From the NCBI RefSeq assembly GCF_003261585.1, contig NZ_POVU01000017.1, forward strand, positions 1 to 58,011: 58,011 nt of DNA. The letters are read 5' to 3'. Position 1 is the first letter of the stretch. Each line of letters opens with the position of its first letter. Positions 18,092 to 28,547 of the stretch are shown piece after piece. A program made the position numbers and the translations under genes. The stretch comes from Acinetobacter sp. MB5 (GTDB lineage Bacteria; Pseudomonadota; Gammaproteobacteria; Pseudomonadales; Moraxellaceae). The notes beneath the pieces are model-generated. The model was not told the DNA's origin and made no database searches. It saw only the letters and a list, made by a program, of their open reading frames with translations.

Positions 18092-19063
18092 ATGGAAATC
18101 ACCACAATCGTAGGTATTGTGATCGCGGTTGCTATTATTTTATTTGGGTTGGTTTTGATCTTTCGAAAACCGAAAGAATATGTCCCTTCTCTTGAGTCGG
18201 AATTGCATATTAACCCTGAAACCAGTCAGCCTGTGATTCCGCGTTTTGTGCGTGATCAGTTATCTACAGCACAAGCTCTAGAGCAGCGTGTTGAACCGCA
18301 TTTAGATGATGAAGATGACAAAACTGAAGCGACACCAGAAGCTGAGCCTGTTTTAGAACAAAAAGCAGTAGAAACCAATCAGAAAGTTGATGCTGAAAAA
18401 GTTGTTGCATCTGAGTCAGCAGTGCAAGAAAGCAAACAACCAGAAGCTGAAACGGTAAAAGAAACAGCGGTTGTTGAAGCTGAAGAGGCTAAAAAAGCAG
18501 AAGAAATTGAGCTCAGCCTAAATCCTGATGTTGAGACAGTTGCGATTGCAGACTTTGAAGAAGAAAGCTCAATTTTAGATATGCATTTGCATGAACAGCA
18601 GCGCTATGACGATGAAAGTGCCTTGTCGAATGCCGAATATATTTTTGCACTCAATGTTTATCCGAACCCACGCCGTGTCCTGTCTGGTGATCGCGCACTG
18701 AAAGTGTTACTGAAATACGGTCTGCGTTTTGGTGAGTTGTCGTGTTTCCATCGCTATGAAAATACCGAAGAAGAAAGTCCGCTGATGTTTTCGGTGTTAC
18801 GTGTAACCGATGAAGGCCCTGCAGGTTTTGATTTGGAAACACTCTCGGCTGAGCAGGTTCAAGGTTTTGCATTTTTCTTGGCATTGCCAAATCCAAATGC
18901 ACAAACAGGCTTTGACATGATGGTCAGCATTGCCAACCTGATTGCCCGCGACATCGATGGTAAAGTGTTCGATGAAAATAACTGTGAACTGACACAGCAG
19001 TTAAAAGAACACTGGCGTCATCAAATTATTGATTACAAACCGCAAGCAGCACAGAGCAACTAA
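18092..19063 (+). CDS. zipA: cell division protein ZipA
   Basis: The ATG at 18092 directly follows the smc stop and gives 323 residues. An N-terminal membrane anchor (about 4-24) is followed by a long acidic, Glu/Ala/Val-rich linker (about 65-175) and a C-terminal FtsZ-binding domain (about 185-315) with ANxxVYPNPRRVLSGD-like and FALPNPNAQTGFDMM segments. ZipA tethers FtsZ to the inner membrane at the divisome. An in-frame start inside smc at 18077 is not needed. A hairpin follows before ligA. Confidence 0.9.
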   Translation: MEITTIVGIVIAVAIILFGLVLIFRKPKEYVPSLESELHINPETSQPVIPRFVRDQLSTAQALEQRVEPHLDDEDDKTEATPEAEPVLEQKAVETNQKVDAEKVVASESAVQESKQPEAETVKETAVVEAEEAKKAEEIELSLNPDVETVAIADFEEESSILDMHLHEQQRYDDESALSNAEYIFALNVYPNPRRVLSGDRALKVLLKYGLRFGELSCFHRYENTEEESPLMFSVLRVTDEGPAGFDLETLSAEQVQGFAFFLALPNPNAQTGFDMMVSIANLIARDIDGKVFDENNCELTQQLKEHWRHQIIDYKPQAAQSN

Positions 19064-19088
19064 TTAAAAGCGCTGAGTTTAGACTTTA

Positions 19089-19111
19089 GGGTGGACGATG
19101 TCCGCCCTTTT
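19089..19111 (+). terminator. hairpin between zipA and ligA
   Basis: An 8-bp stem (GGGTGGAC with GTCCGCCC, one G-T wobble) with a 3-nt loop is followed by TTTT. It may attenuate rather than fully stop transcription into ligA, whose ATG is 16 bp further on. Confidence 0.6.
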
Positions 19112-19120
19112 ATATGGTGA

Positions 19121-21172
<2,052 letters not shown>

Positions 21173-21231
21173 TTTTTGAGCCATTGATGCTTGATGAATG
21201 TTGAAATTTGTAACCTGAATTTGTCATCGTC

Positions 21232-21266
21232 TAAGCCCTTAAAGTGATTTAAGGGCTTATTTTTAA
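21232..21266 (+). terminator. Rho-independent terminator of ligA
   Basis: A perfect 12-bp stem (TAAGCCCTTAAA with TTTAAGGGCTTA) with a 4-nt loop is followed by a T-rich tract. It stands about 60 bp past the ligA stop. Confidence 0.85.
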
Positions 21267-21410
21267 TTCATAAAATCGATAAAATTAGAGTGTAAATGCG
21301 TATGCTTCTCATTTTAATTTTATGAAAATCATATACTTATGGGTTTTATTTTTTGCTTTTTGAAGTTAAACGCCGCATACTAGAGTGTATATTATAAGGA
21401 GAATTTCATC

Positions 21411-21875
21411 ATGCGTGGCAATCCAGAAGTCATAGACTATTTAAATATGTTGATCGGTGGCGAACTGGCTGCTCGTGATCAATACCTGATCCATTCACGT
21501 ATGTACGATGATTGGGGTTTAAATAAAATTTACGAACGCATTGACCATGAAATGCAGGAAGAAGCTTCTCATGCCGATGCCATTATTCGCCGTGTGCTGT
21601 TTTTAGGTGGCACACCCAACATGCAGCGCGATGATGTTGATGTCGGTACGGATGTCGTGAGCTGTTTAAAAGCCGATCTTGCACTTGAATATCATGTGCG
21701 TGAAAAGCTGGTTCAAGGCATTAAATTGTGTGAAGACAAGGGCGATTACATTAGCCGTGACATGTTGCGGCAGCAGTTGTCTGATACCGAAGAAGATCAT
21801 ACTTATTGGTTAGAAAAACAAATGCGTTTGATCGAACTGATTGGTTTGCAAAACTATATTCAGTCGCAAATCTGA
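21411..21875 (+). CDS. bfr: bacterioferritin-like ferritin without the haem methionine
   Basis: The 154-residue four-helix ferritin matches bacterioferritin end to end (opening [19 protein letters not shown], closing [10 protein letters not shown]). The di-iron ferroxidase ligands are present: Glu18, Glu51, His54, Glu93 (Glu94 equivalent), Glu127 and His130. Aligned to E. coli Bfr, position 52, where Met ligates haem b, is Ala here (EEASHAD instead of DEMKHAD). It should therefore oxidise and store iron but not bind the intersubunit haem in the usual way. AAGGAG precedes the ATG. It is monocistronic, closed by a terminator. Confidence 0.92.
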   Translation: MRGNPEVIDYLNMLIGGELAARDQYLIHSRMYDDWGLNKIYERIDHEMQEEASHADAIIRRVLFLGGTPNMQRDDVDVGTDVVSCLKADLALEYHVREKLVQGIKLCEDKGDYISRDMLRQQLSDTEEDHTYWLEKQMRLIELIGLQNYIQSQI

Positions 21876-21895
21876 TTTGATTCCAAATCTGAAGA

Positions 21896-21918
21896 AGCAG
21901 CCCGAAGGCTGCTTTTTT
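21896..21918. terminator. bidirectional terminator between bfr and the peroxiredoxin gene
   Basis: The perfect 7-bp stem AGCAGCC/GGCTGCT with a CGAA loop is followed by T6. It serves bfr and overlaps the end of the convergent peroxiredoxin gene. Confidence 0.85.
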
Positions 21919-22483
21919 ATTGGCTAAACTTTTGAATATCTTGTAAAACCTGTGCAGCATGAGTTTGAGTATCGACACTGGTATAGTGATAAACAATCGT
22001 TCCTTTAGGGTCAATTAAAAAGCTTTCGCGCTTGGCGATTTTGGTGAAACCTAAATTGCGTACAATCCCAAACTGTTTAGCCAGTTTCTGCTGATCATCA
22101 GCCAAAATGGGAAAGGGAAGATTGAGCTTTTCTGAAAATTTTTGATGTGATTTTACATCATCGAGGCTGACACCCAAGATGACAGCATTGTTTTTAATAA
22201 ATTGAGGATAAAGCGCTTTAAATTGATTGGCTTCTTGCGTACAGCCAGGCGAATTGTCTTTCGGATAGAAATACAGGACAACCCATTGACCTTGGTATTG
22301 AGAAAGTTGGTGCCACTGACCTTGTTGATCTTGTAGTTTGAATGCTGGCGCTTTTTGTCCAACCCATTGTTTTTGAATTGCGGTGAGTAAATTGTCACTT
22401 TCTTTTTTGGCAAAAACGAAAGGACTCATGGTGATTAAGCCTGTAATAGCACAACTGGCCAAGAGTGCACGAAAGATGGTCAT
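21917..22483 (-). CDS. exported PrxQ/Bcp-type peroxiredoxin
   Basis: The 188-residue protein has a signal peptide (about 1-25, cleavage after VFA), so it should act in the periplasm. The thioredoxin-fold core contains the peroxidatic Cys81 in FYPKDNSPGCTQEA. In classic Bcp the resolving Cys lies five residues later; here that position is Asn86, so the enzyme must use an external thiol (1-Cys type). It reduces hydrogen peroxide and organic hydroperoxides. It is convergent with bfr; both relate to iron and oxidative stress, but they are not an operon. Confidence 0.88.
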   Translation of the reverse strand: MTIFRALLASCAITGLITMSPFVFAKKESDNLLTAIQKQWVGQKAPAFKLQDQQGQWHQLSQYQGQWVVLYFYPKDNSPGCTQEANQFKALYPQFIKNNAVILGVSLDDVKSHQKFSEKLNLPFPILADDQQKLAKQFGIVRNLGFTKIAKRESFLIDPKGTIVYHYTSVDTQTHAAQVLQDIQKFSQ

Positions 22484-22577
22484 AATCTCACTCTAAATGA
22501 CTTGATATCGTTCATTTTAGAGAATATGAGATAGCTTGCAACGCCTAAATTTTGTTACAAGCTATCCTGAATTTAAG

Positions 22578-23426
22578 CTAGACGTAATCTAAGCCAATAT
22601 CCAAATAACGAGCACTGTGAGTCACATAACCAAGCGCCAAGAAATCGACCCCTGTTTCTGCAATGCTGGCTGCTGTTTCAGGGGTAATGCCACCCGAAGC
22701 TTCAGTCTGTGCTTTGCCCTGACACATGGCTACAGCTGTACGCAATTGCTCTAGACTCATGTTGTCTAAAAGTACCAAAGACACCCCTTCTTTGAGAACT
22801 TCTTCAAGTTGCTCAAGGGTATCGACTTCAACTTCAACGGTAATTAAATGCCCTGCATAAGCTTTGGCACGTTGAATGGTTTGAATAATGTCACCACCTG
22901 CCAAAGCAATATGATTGTCTTTAATCAGAATGGCATCATCAAGGCCCATACGGTGATTGCGACCACCACCTACACGCACAGCATATTTTTGTACATCGCG
23001 TAAACCGGGAATGGTTTTACGTGTACAGGTAATTTTTGCTGACGTATGGGAAATACTGCTTTGCAATTCGTGAGTTGTGGTGGCAATTCCGCTTAAATGA
23101 GTTAAGAAATTTAAAGCGGTACGTTCAGCACTTAAAATGGCTTGTGCATTACCTTTAATGCTTGCAATGATGCTGCCTTTTTCCAAGACATCACCATCTT
23201 GCAACTGTGCTTTAAACTCAATTGCTGGGTCCATAAGTGCAAAGGCAAGGCGAGCCAGTTGAACACCACACACAATGCCTGCTTCACGTGCAATTATATG
23301 TAATTCAGTGGTTTGCTGTGAATCAATGGTGGCTTCGGAGGTAATATCTCCGCGTCGTCCCAAGTCTTCCCTTAATGCGGATTGAACCAGTGGTTGAAGT
23401 AACACATCTGGCAATGCATAACGCAT
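22578..23426 (-). CDS. nadC: nicotinate-nucleotide pyrophosphorylase (quinolinate phosphoribosyltransferase)
   Basis: The ATG at 23426, with GGAGAG upstream, gives 282 residues. The enzyme converts quinolinate and PRPP to nicotinate mononucleotide, the last step of the de novo branch begun by NadB and NadA. Motifs seen: RGDITSEATI, CTRKTIPGLR, RVGGGRNHRMGLDDAILIKDNH and the C-terminal SGGITPE. Its promoter carries a 19-bp palindrome, shared with nadA, that overlaps the -10 box. A regulator gene of the NAD family lies 300 bp upstream on the same strand. Confidence 0.95.
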   Translation of the reverse strand: MRYALPDVLLQPLVQSALREDLGRRGDITSEATIDSQQTTELHIIAREAGIVCGVQLARLAFALMDPAIEFKAQLQDGDVLEKGSIIASIKGNAQAILSAERTALNFLTHLSGIATTTHELQSSISHTSAKITCTRKTIPGLRDVQKYAVRVGGGRNHRMGLDDAILIKDNHIALAGGDIIQTIQRAKAYAGHLITVEVEVDTLEQLEEVLKEGVSLVLLDNMSLEQLRTAVAMCQGKAQTEASGGITPETAASIAETGVDFLALGYVTHSARYLDIGLDYV

Positions 23427-23443
23427 GACGAATCTCTCCAATA

Positions 23444-23462
23444 TATGCTCAAACGGAGTATA
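23444..23462 (-). promoter_or_regulatory. operator at nadC, TATGCTC-N5-GAGTATA
   Basis: The imperfect palindrome TATGCTCAAACGGAGTATA extends by alternating AT to about 23441-23465. The same half-sites with the same 5-bp centre occur twice in front of nadA. On the minus strand the left half holds the TATACT -10 box of the predicted nadC promoter. A repressor bound here would block RNA polymerase. The most likely ligand protein is the NrtR/NadQ-like regulator encoded next door (inference). Confidence 0.75.
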
Positions 23463-23486
23463 TATTGTTCACTATCCAACACGCAA
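23457..23486 (-). promoter_or_regulatory. predicted nadC promoter
   Basis: On the minus strand TTGCGT (23481-23486) and TATACT (23457-23462) are separated by 18 bp, and the -10 lies inside the operator. nadA has the same 18-bp spacing and the same TATACT. Confidence 0.6.
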
Positions 23487-23670
23487 ATATTAATTTTTAG
23501 TACAAATACTTGTCATAAATTTTGACTATAGTACTGATTTTGAGCAGAAGTAAAAAGATTTGATTGAGGGTAGAGCGTTTTAATAATTGATAAAAATATA
23601 AATTTCAAATATTTATCATTAATTTGGTGTGATTTTTAGTGCAAGCTTATCTGGATTTATATCTATTTTG

Positions 23671-23708
23671 AGTTAAATAGTAAATTTCTCAATATTTACT
23701 ATTTAACT
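23671..23708. repeat. 15-bp perfect inverted repeat in the nadC-regulator gap
   Basis: AGTTAAATAGTAAAT and its exact complement flank an 8-nt loop, 20 bp past the stop of the regulator gene. It is AT-only in most of the stem. The T-run (CTTTTAATC) lies on its right, so as a leftward terminator it is imperfect. The remaining ~180 bp of this 301-bp gap (23427-23727) are AT-rich with no gene; only the nadC promoter and operator are recognisable. Confidence 0.7.
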
Positions 23709-23727
23709 TTTAATCAAAAACAGCAAA

Positions 23728-24711
23728 TTAGTTGTTCATAATCGGGAGCTTGTAACCTGAAAGTAAACTTTCCTGATGCACATTTTTTTTGAAGCGATAA
23801 AGCTGTGCAGGGCGACCCCGTTCCGGAATCGCTTCTTTACCTGTCGGTTCAACCAGATTTTGGTTGTGAATCAGGCGGCGAAAATTCTGTTTGTGTAGCT
23901 CTACACCACTGAGTGCCTGAATACTTTGTTGTAATTGGTACAAGGTGAATTCAGGTGGCATCAATTCGAAAATCACAGGTCGATATTGTAGTTTGGAGCG
24001 CAAACGAGACATGGCTGTTGCTAGAACACGACGATGATGATTGTGCATGGCTTTACCTGTAACTGATTCAGGTAGGCGACCATCGTAATATGGAGATTCA
24101 GCGATTAAGCCAGATTCATACATCAGTTCATAACGAAGAAGCGTGTTTTCTTCGAGCCATTCGTAACTGGAGAGTCCCCAACATAAATTCATGCGTTGCT
24201 GACGTGCTTGGCGCAAGTAGACTGAGGCTGCGGAGTCTACCCAGTCTTGAATTTTAGGCAAAATTTTCTGACAGACTTCCTCGGCATCTTTGCTGCGACG
24301 ATCTTCCCACGGAAAATATTCATACCAATCGTGCCATTTAGCGGCCAATTTCAGCTTTTGCTCATCGGCTTCTTTCACTAAACCGAGGTAACTAATGTAG
24401 ACCACAGGGTGTCTTGAATCTTGTGAGCGTTTGATGTCAACGAAAGTGTAAAGTTGTTCCATGTAGCCAAGCGGCTGCTCGGTTTGTTGTTGCACCCAAG
24501 TTCGTGCTCCCGCTTGGAGTGAATGGTGAATTGGGGTGAGCGGCCCAAAAGGTAAAAGTGTGCCATCTTGAATCGTGAGTACCCGTGCGGAAAAGTTGGT
24601 CACCGCAATTAAAACCGCGACCAGTTCGGTTGCGGTTTCTTGAGAAGGGGAAGGCTCTAAATGGACATGTGACTGCATCTTTGGTCTTATGTTTGTTGCT
24701 ATCGGGTTCAT
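23728..24711 (-). CDS. NrtR/NadQ-like Nudix-related regulator of NAD synthesis
   Basis: The 327-residue protein has a Nudix-like N-terminal half (about 28-125, including YMEQLYTFVDIKR and VVYISYLGLV) in which the catalytic Nudix box REXXEE is not recognisable. A middle insert (about 125-235) follows, then a C-terminal winged HTH (about 245-315) with the FELMPPEFTLYQLQ...NFRRLI...RGRPAQLYRF pattern of NrtR. At 327 residues it is about 100 longer than ordinary NrtR and fits the COG4111 type called NadQ. It lies between nadC and nadAB, and repeated palindromes in both promoters fit it as their repressor. An ATG at 24678 is an alternative start. Function inferred. Confidence 0.78.
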   Translation of the reverse strand: MNPIATNIRPKMQSHVHLEPSPSQETATELVAVLIAVTNFSARVLTIQDGTLLPFGPLTPIHHSLQAGARTWVQQQTEQPLGYMEQLYTFVDIKRSQDSRHPVVYISYLGLVKEADEQKLKLAAKWHDWYEYFPWEDRRSKDAEEVCQKILPKIQDWVDSAASVYLRQARQQRMNLCWGLSSYEWLEENTLLRYELMYESGLIAESPYYDGRLPESVTGKAMHNHHRRVLATAMSRLRSKLQYRPVIFELMPPEFTLYQLQQSIQALSGVELHKQNFRRLIHNQNLVEPTGKEAIPERGRPAQLYRFKKNVHQESLLSGYKLPIMNN

Positions 24712-24813
24712 TGTATGAGAAATATTGGGTGAAACAAAACCTTTACGTACATTCTCTACACGCTTTTGTTATATAAAAAATAAATACATAAACAACAGTC
24801 ATTTAACATTATT

Positions 24814-24832
24814 TATGCTCTTTTTGAGCAAA
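24814..24832 (+). promoter_or_regulatory. second operator at nadA, over the -35
   Basis: TATGCTCTTTTTGAGCAAA has the same half-sites and 5-bp centre as the nadC operator, with a weaker right half. It covers the predicted -35 TTGAGC (24824-24829). Its centre is 34 bp upstream of the centre of the operator over the -10. Confidence 0.55.
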
Positions 24833-24853
24833 AAGGATTTGAATTTATATACT
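24824..24853 (+). promoter_or_regulatory. predicted nadAB promoter
   Basis: TTGAGC (24824-24829), an 18-bp spacer and TATACT (24848-24853). Both boxes are inside palindromic operator copies. The leader to the nadA ATG is about 40 nt. Confidence 0.65.
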
Positions 24854-24866
24854 CACTGTGAGCATA
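24848..24866 (+). promoter_or_regulatory. main operator at nadA, TATACTC-N5-GAGCATA
   Basis: TATACTCACTGTGAGCATA is palindromic except for one pair and is the reverse-complement form of the nadC operator (TATGCTC-N5-GAGTATA). It contains the -10 of nadAB. Its presence at both NAD loci is the main evidence for a shared repressor. Confidence 0.75.
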
Positions 24867-24898
24867 ATTGCTCGGACAATCATCGTTGGAACGCCGTT

Positions 24899-26104
24899 AT
24901 GAAGGAACATTTGGCTAGCTATCCTTATGAAAAGCCAAGCTTAGATTATATGCAGGCACATATTGAGTCAGCCGTTGATGCTCAGCAAAGCAATGCCTGT
25001 ACGCTACATGAAGCGTGGGCAAAGGTGCCAGCACCATTAAATGCGACAGAAATTCAGCAATACCAAGAAGAAATCCGTGAACTGTTGAAACAGCATAATG
25101 CGGTGATGGTGGCGCATTACTATGTTGAGCCCGAATTACAAGACCTTGCACTTGCAACAGGTGGCATGGTGGGCGACTCACTCGAAATGGCGAAATTCTG
25201 TAAAAACCATCCTGCTGATACTTTACTGGTGGTGGGTGTGCGTTTTATGGGAGAAACTGCCAAGATTCTTAGTCCGCAAAAAACTGTATTGATGCCAGAT
25301 TTGGAAGCGACCTGTTCTCTCGATTTGGGCTGTCCAGCCGATGAATTTAAACAATTTTGTGATGAACACCCTGACCGCACCGTGGTGGTCTATGCCAACA
25401 CCAGTGCTGAAGTGAAAGCACATGCAGACTGGGTGGTCACCTCTTCAATTGCGATTGAAATTGTTGAGCATTTACATAGCCAAGGCAAAAAAATCATCTG
25501 GGGACCTGACCGCCATCTTGGGCAATATATCCAAGATAAAACAGGTGCAGACATGTTGCTTTGGCAAGGTTCATGTATCGTACATAACGAGTTCAAAGGT
25601 ATTGAACTGACCCATTTAAAACAGCAGCATCCTGAAGCGATTGTTCTGGTACATCCTGAATCACCTGCTGAAGTGGTGGCACTTGCCGATGTTGTTGGCT
25701 CGACCAGTAAACTACTCAATGCTGCGGTACAGCGCCCAGAACATGAGTTTATTGTGGCGACTGATCAAGGCATTTTGCATGAAATGCAAAAACAAGCACC
25801 GCACAAGAAATTCTTTGCTGCACCGACTGCGGGTAATGGCGCAACCTGTAAATCCTGTGCATTTTGCCCTTGGATGGCCATGAATGGTTTGGCAGCCTGC
25901 GCAAAAGTCCTGCGCGATCACAGTCAGGAAGTTCAACTCGATGCTGCGCTGATTGAAGAAGCGCGTGCACCAATTCAACGGATGTTAGATTTTTCAGAAG
26001 CGTATAAAAACTATCATCAACAGCATCAACAATTGGGTGCGGGTCTGGCTCAATTTCAACAATGGCTGGCAACACAACATGAAGCAAAATATTCAACATT
26101 ATGA
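24899..26104 (+). CDS. nadA: quinolinate synthase
   Basis: The ATG at 24899, with GGA ten bases upstream, gives 401 residues. Earlier in-frame codons run through the promoter and operators and are rejected. The [4Fe-4S] enzyme condenses iminoaspartate with dihydroxyacetone phosphate to quinolinate. The three cluster cysteines are in [19 protein letters not shown] and [15 protein letters not shown]. An N-terminal extension of about 60 residues precedes the first repeat ([19 protein letters not shown]). nadB starts inside its 3' end, so the two enzymes that pass unstable iminoaspartate are coupled. Confidence 0.95.
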   Translation: MKEHLASYPYEKPSLDYMQAHIESAVDAQQSNACTLHEAWAKVPAPLNATEIQQYQEEIRELLKQHNAVMVAHYYVEPELQDLALATGGMVGDSLEMAKFCKNHPADTLLVVGVRFMGETAKILSPQKTVLMPDLEATCSLDLGCPADEFKQFCDEHPDRTVVVYANTSAEVKAHADWVVTSSIAIEIVEHLHSQGKKIIWGPDRHLGQYIQDKTGADMLLWQGSCIVHNEFKGIELTHLKQQHPEAIVLVHPESPAEVVALADVVGSTSKLLNAAVQRPEHEFIVATDQGILHEMQKQAPHKKFFAAPTAGNGATCKSCAFCPWMAMNGLAACAKVLRDHSQEVQLDAALIEEARAPIQRMLDFSEAYKNYHQQHQQLGAGLAQFQQWLATQHEAKYSTL

Positions 26105-27650
26105 TGTTTTAATTGTGGGCGCAGGCTTGGCAGGGCTTACCGTAGCACTGTCTTTGCCTGAACAGTTTAAAATTGCCCTGTTGGCGAAGCAGGATTTAGA
26201 CACCTGTTCCAGCAATATGGCACAAGGTGGCATTGCCGCGGTACTTGACCCGCAAGATACTGTCGATGAGCATGTTCAAGATACGCTAGTCGCAGGTGCG
26301 GGACTGTGTCATGTGGAAAATACCACGCACATTCTATCGCATGCGGCGGAAGCGATTGACTGGCTCTGTCAGTTTGGCGTGCCATTTACCTACCATGATC
26401 AAAGTTTGCATTTGACCCGTGAAGGTGGACATGGACAGCGTCGTATTGTGCATGCGGCTGATCACACAGGTTGGTCGGTTACCCAGACTTTACAGCAACA
26501 ACTGGCGCAAAAAAATAATGTCACCTGTTTAACTGAGCATCGCTTGCAACAACTCTATGTTGAAGATCAGCGCTGTTATGGGGCTGAACTTAAAGATGCA
26601 GCGCAACAGTTGGTACAAGTCTTTGCTAAATATGTGATTTTAGCGACAGGTGGTACGGGTCAACTGTTTGAACTCACCACCAACCCTGAAACCTCTACAG
26701 GTGATGGTGTGGCATTGGCATGGCAGGCAGGTTGTCGCGTTGCCAATCTGGAGTTTGTCCAGTTCCATCCAACAGCATTGGCGCTGAAAGGTAGTAAAAC
26801 ATTCCTGATTTCTGAAGCCTTGCGCGGTGAAGGTGGTATCTTGCGTAATCAACAGGGCGAGCGTTTTATGCCTGCCTATGATGAACGCTTAGAACTTGCG
26901 CCACGCGATATTGTGGCACGTGCGATTGCCGATCAAATTCAGAAACAGCAACAACAACCTGTTTTGCTGGATATGACCCATCTGGAAAAAGCCTTTATTA
27001 CCGAGCATTTCCCTTCGATTTATCAGCATTGTCTTGAACAAGGTTTAGATATCAGTCAACAACCGATTCCTGTTGCACCTGCCGCACATTATGCCTGTGG
27101 TGGTGTGTTAACCGATGCGATTGGGCACACCGATCTTGAAAATCTGTTTGCGATTGGCGAAGTGTCCTGTACAGGTTTACATGGGGCCAACCGTTTAGCC
27201 AGTAATTCATTGCTTGAATGTATTGTGATGGGACGTGATGTTGCACAAGCGATTGTTCAGCAAGATGAATGGCAAGTTCCAAAATCTGAAGCGGAACTGG
27301 TACAGCCAAATTTCACTGCGGTTGCCACCCAGTTTGAACTAGAAGATGATTTTGATGTTGCGCGATTACAGCAGAAAATGACGCAGTATTTTGGCATTCA
27401 GCGTGACTTTGCAGGCATGCAGTATTTGTATGCACAGCTCAATCACTGGTGGTTGATGACTGAGCAGCAATATCCAATGCTTTTAACTGCAATGCTCATG
27501 GTGCATAGTGCGCTGCAACGTCAGGAAAGTCGCGGAACGCATTTCAATCGTGACTGTCCGCAAACCTTGCCAGAGGCAGAAATGAGCGTGATTGCTGCGC
27601 CTGTACAGCAAGCCGTGCCACAGCCAGAGGCAGCCTCTTTAGTGTGCTAG
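26079..27650 (+). CDS. nadB: L-aspartate oxidase
   Basis: The ATG at 26079 gives 523 residues and overlaps nadA by 26 bp. The FAD-binding Rossmann motif [15 protein letters not shown] is at about 10-24. The active-site regions [46 protein letters not shown] and [15 protein letters not shown] are intact. The enzyme oxidises L-aspartate to iminoaspartate for NadA. It is controlled with nadA from the promoter at 24824-24853. Confidence 0.95.
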   Translation: MKQNIQHYDVLIVGAGLAGLTVALSLPEQFKIALLAKQDLDTCSSNMAQGGIAAVLDPQDTVDEHVQDTLVAGAGLCHVENTTHILSHAAEAIDWLCQFGVPFTYHDQSLHLTREGGHGQRRIVHAADHTGWSVTQTLQQQLAQKNNVTCLTEHRLQQLYVEDQRCYGAELKDAAQQLVQVFAKYVILATGGTGQLFELTTNPETSTGDGVALAWQAGCRVANLEFVQFHPTALALKGSKTFLISEALRGEGGILRNQQGERFMPAYDERLELAPRDIVARAIADQIQKQQQQPVLLDMTHLEKAFITEHFPSIYQHCLEQGLDISQQPIPVAPAAHYACGGVLTDAIGHTDLENLFAIGEVSCTGLHGANRLASNSLLECIVMGRDVAQAIVQQDEWQVPKSEAELVQPNFTAVATQFELEDDFDVARLQQKMTQYFGIQRDFAGMQYLYAQLNHWWLMTEQQYPMLLTAMLMVHSALQRQESRGTHFNRDCPQTLPEAEMSVIAAPVQQAVPQPEAASLVC

Positions 27651-27738
27651 CTACATTAAAAATGGTAGATCTTGCACATCGATCATAAATGCTTTGTCTT
27701 ATACTGCTAGGCACTGAGTTGTAGTTGAGAACAAGGCA

Positions 27739-28467
27739 ATGCCAAAGAAAATCTTGCTGATTACGGGATGGGGTGTGGGAACTGCGCCCCTGATGCCATT
27801 ACAACAGGCATTACAGCAAGTTGGGCATCAGGTTGAACTGGTGGATATTTTCGACTGGTTTGATACCATTCAAAAACAGCAGATGCTTTCCCGTGTTGCC
27901 GAAGTCGATGTGGTTATCGGCTGGTCACTCGGTGGGCAATTGGCGTTGTTGCTGGCTGATGCCTATCAACAGCTTACAGGACAGCACAAAACACTGATTA
28001 ACTTAGCGAGTAATCCCTGTTTTGTGACACAAGAAAACTGGTCTTGTGCCATGCCTGAAACTGAATTTACTCAGTTTTTCCAAGCCTTTCAGCAACATCC
28101 TCAAGCGACACTCAAACGTTTTTATCTGAATATTTGCCGTGGTGATGCACAGGCGAAACAGCATTGGCTGAACTTACAAAATGGCGCAAATCCGCCTGAT
28201 CATGCGCTTTTAATGCAAGGCTTGATCATGTTGCGTGATTTAAACTTGGCAGACAAATGGTTGGAATTTGCCAATTCAGCTTATTTCATCTTTGCGGAAC
28301 AAGATGCAGTCATTCCTTGCCAGATTTTGCAAAAAGCCCCTGATATTGCGGTTGAAGCTGCCCATATTGTGATGCTGGAAAATCTGAGTCATGCCTTTCC
28401 TGTGACTCATCCTGAACTGACTGCTGAGCAAATTGGTCAATTGGTGACTGAAGCGTCGTTTGTCTGA
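27739..28467 (+). CDS. bioH: BioH-like pimeloyl-ACP methyl ester esterase
   Basis: The 242-residue alpha/beta hydrolase has the nucleophile motif GWSLGG (about 54-59), the acid in AEQDAVIP and the His in NLSHAFP. The segment LASNPCFVTQENW matches the VASSPCF...W region characteristic of BioH. Its place as first gene of a bio cluster supports the role of removing the methyl group from pimeloyl-ACP methyl ester, ending the chain synthesis primed by BioC. It is separated from bioA by 80 bp. Confidence 0.82.
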   Translation: MPKKILLITGWGVGTAPLMPLQQALQQVGHQVELVDIFDWFDTIQKQQMLSRVAEVDVVIGWSLGGQLALLLADAYQQLTGQHKTLINLASNPCFVTQENWSCAMPETEFTQFFQAFQQHPQATLKRFYLNICRGDAQAKQHWLNLQNGANPPDHALLMQGLIMLRDLNLADKWLEFANSAYFIFAEQDAVIPCQILQKAPDIAVEAAHIVMLENLSHAFPVTHPELTAEQIGQLVTEASFV

Positions 28468-28547
28468 ATTTGACTGATCTGGCAATCGCATCCATGTCAA
28501 AAACGGATTAAGATTGGCGACATTGAGGTTAAAAAGGCGGTATTTGG

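Noticed and set aside
24712..24813. Riboswitch before nadA
   Set aside because: No conserved NAD-riboswitch core or stable fold was recognised; the region upstream of the promoter would not be transcribed into the leader.
24725..24898. Longer N-terminus of nadA
   Set aside because: It would translate through the promoter and both operators and is not NadA-like; the ATG at 24899 has a ribosome site.
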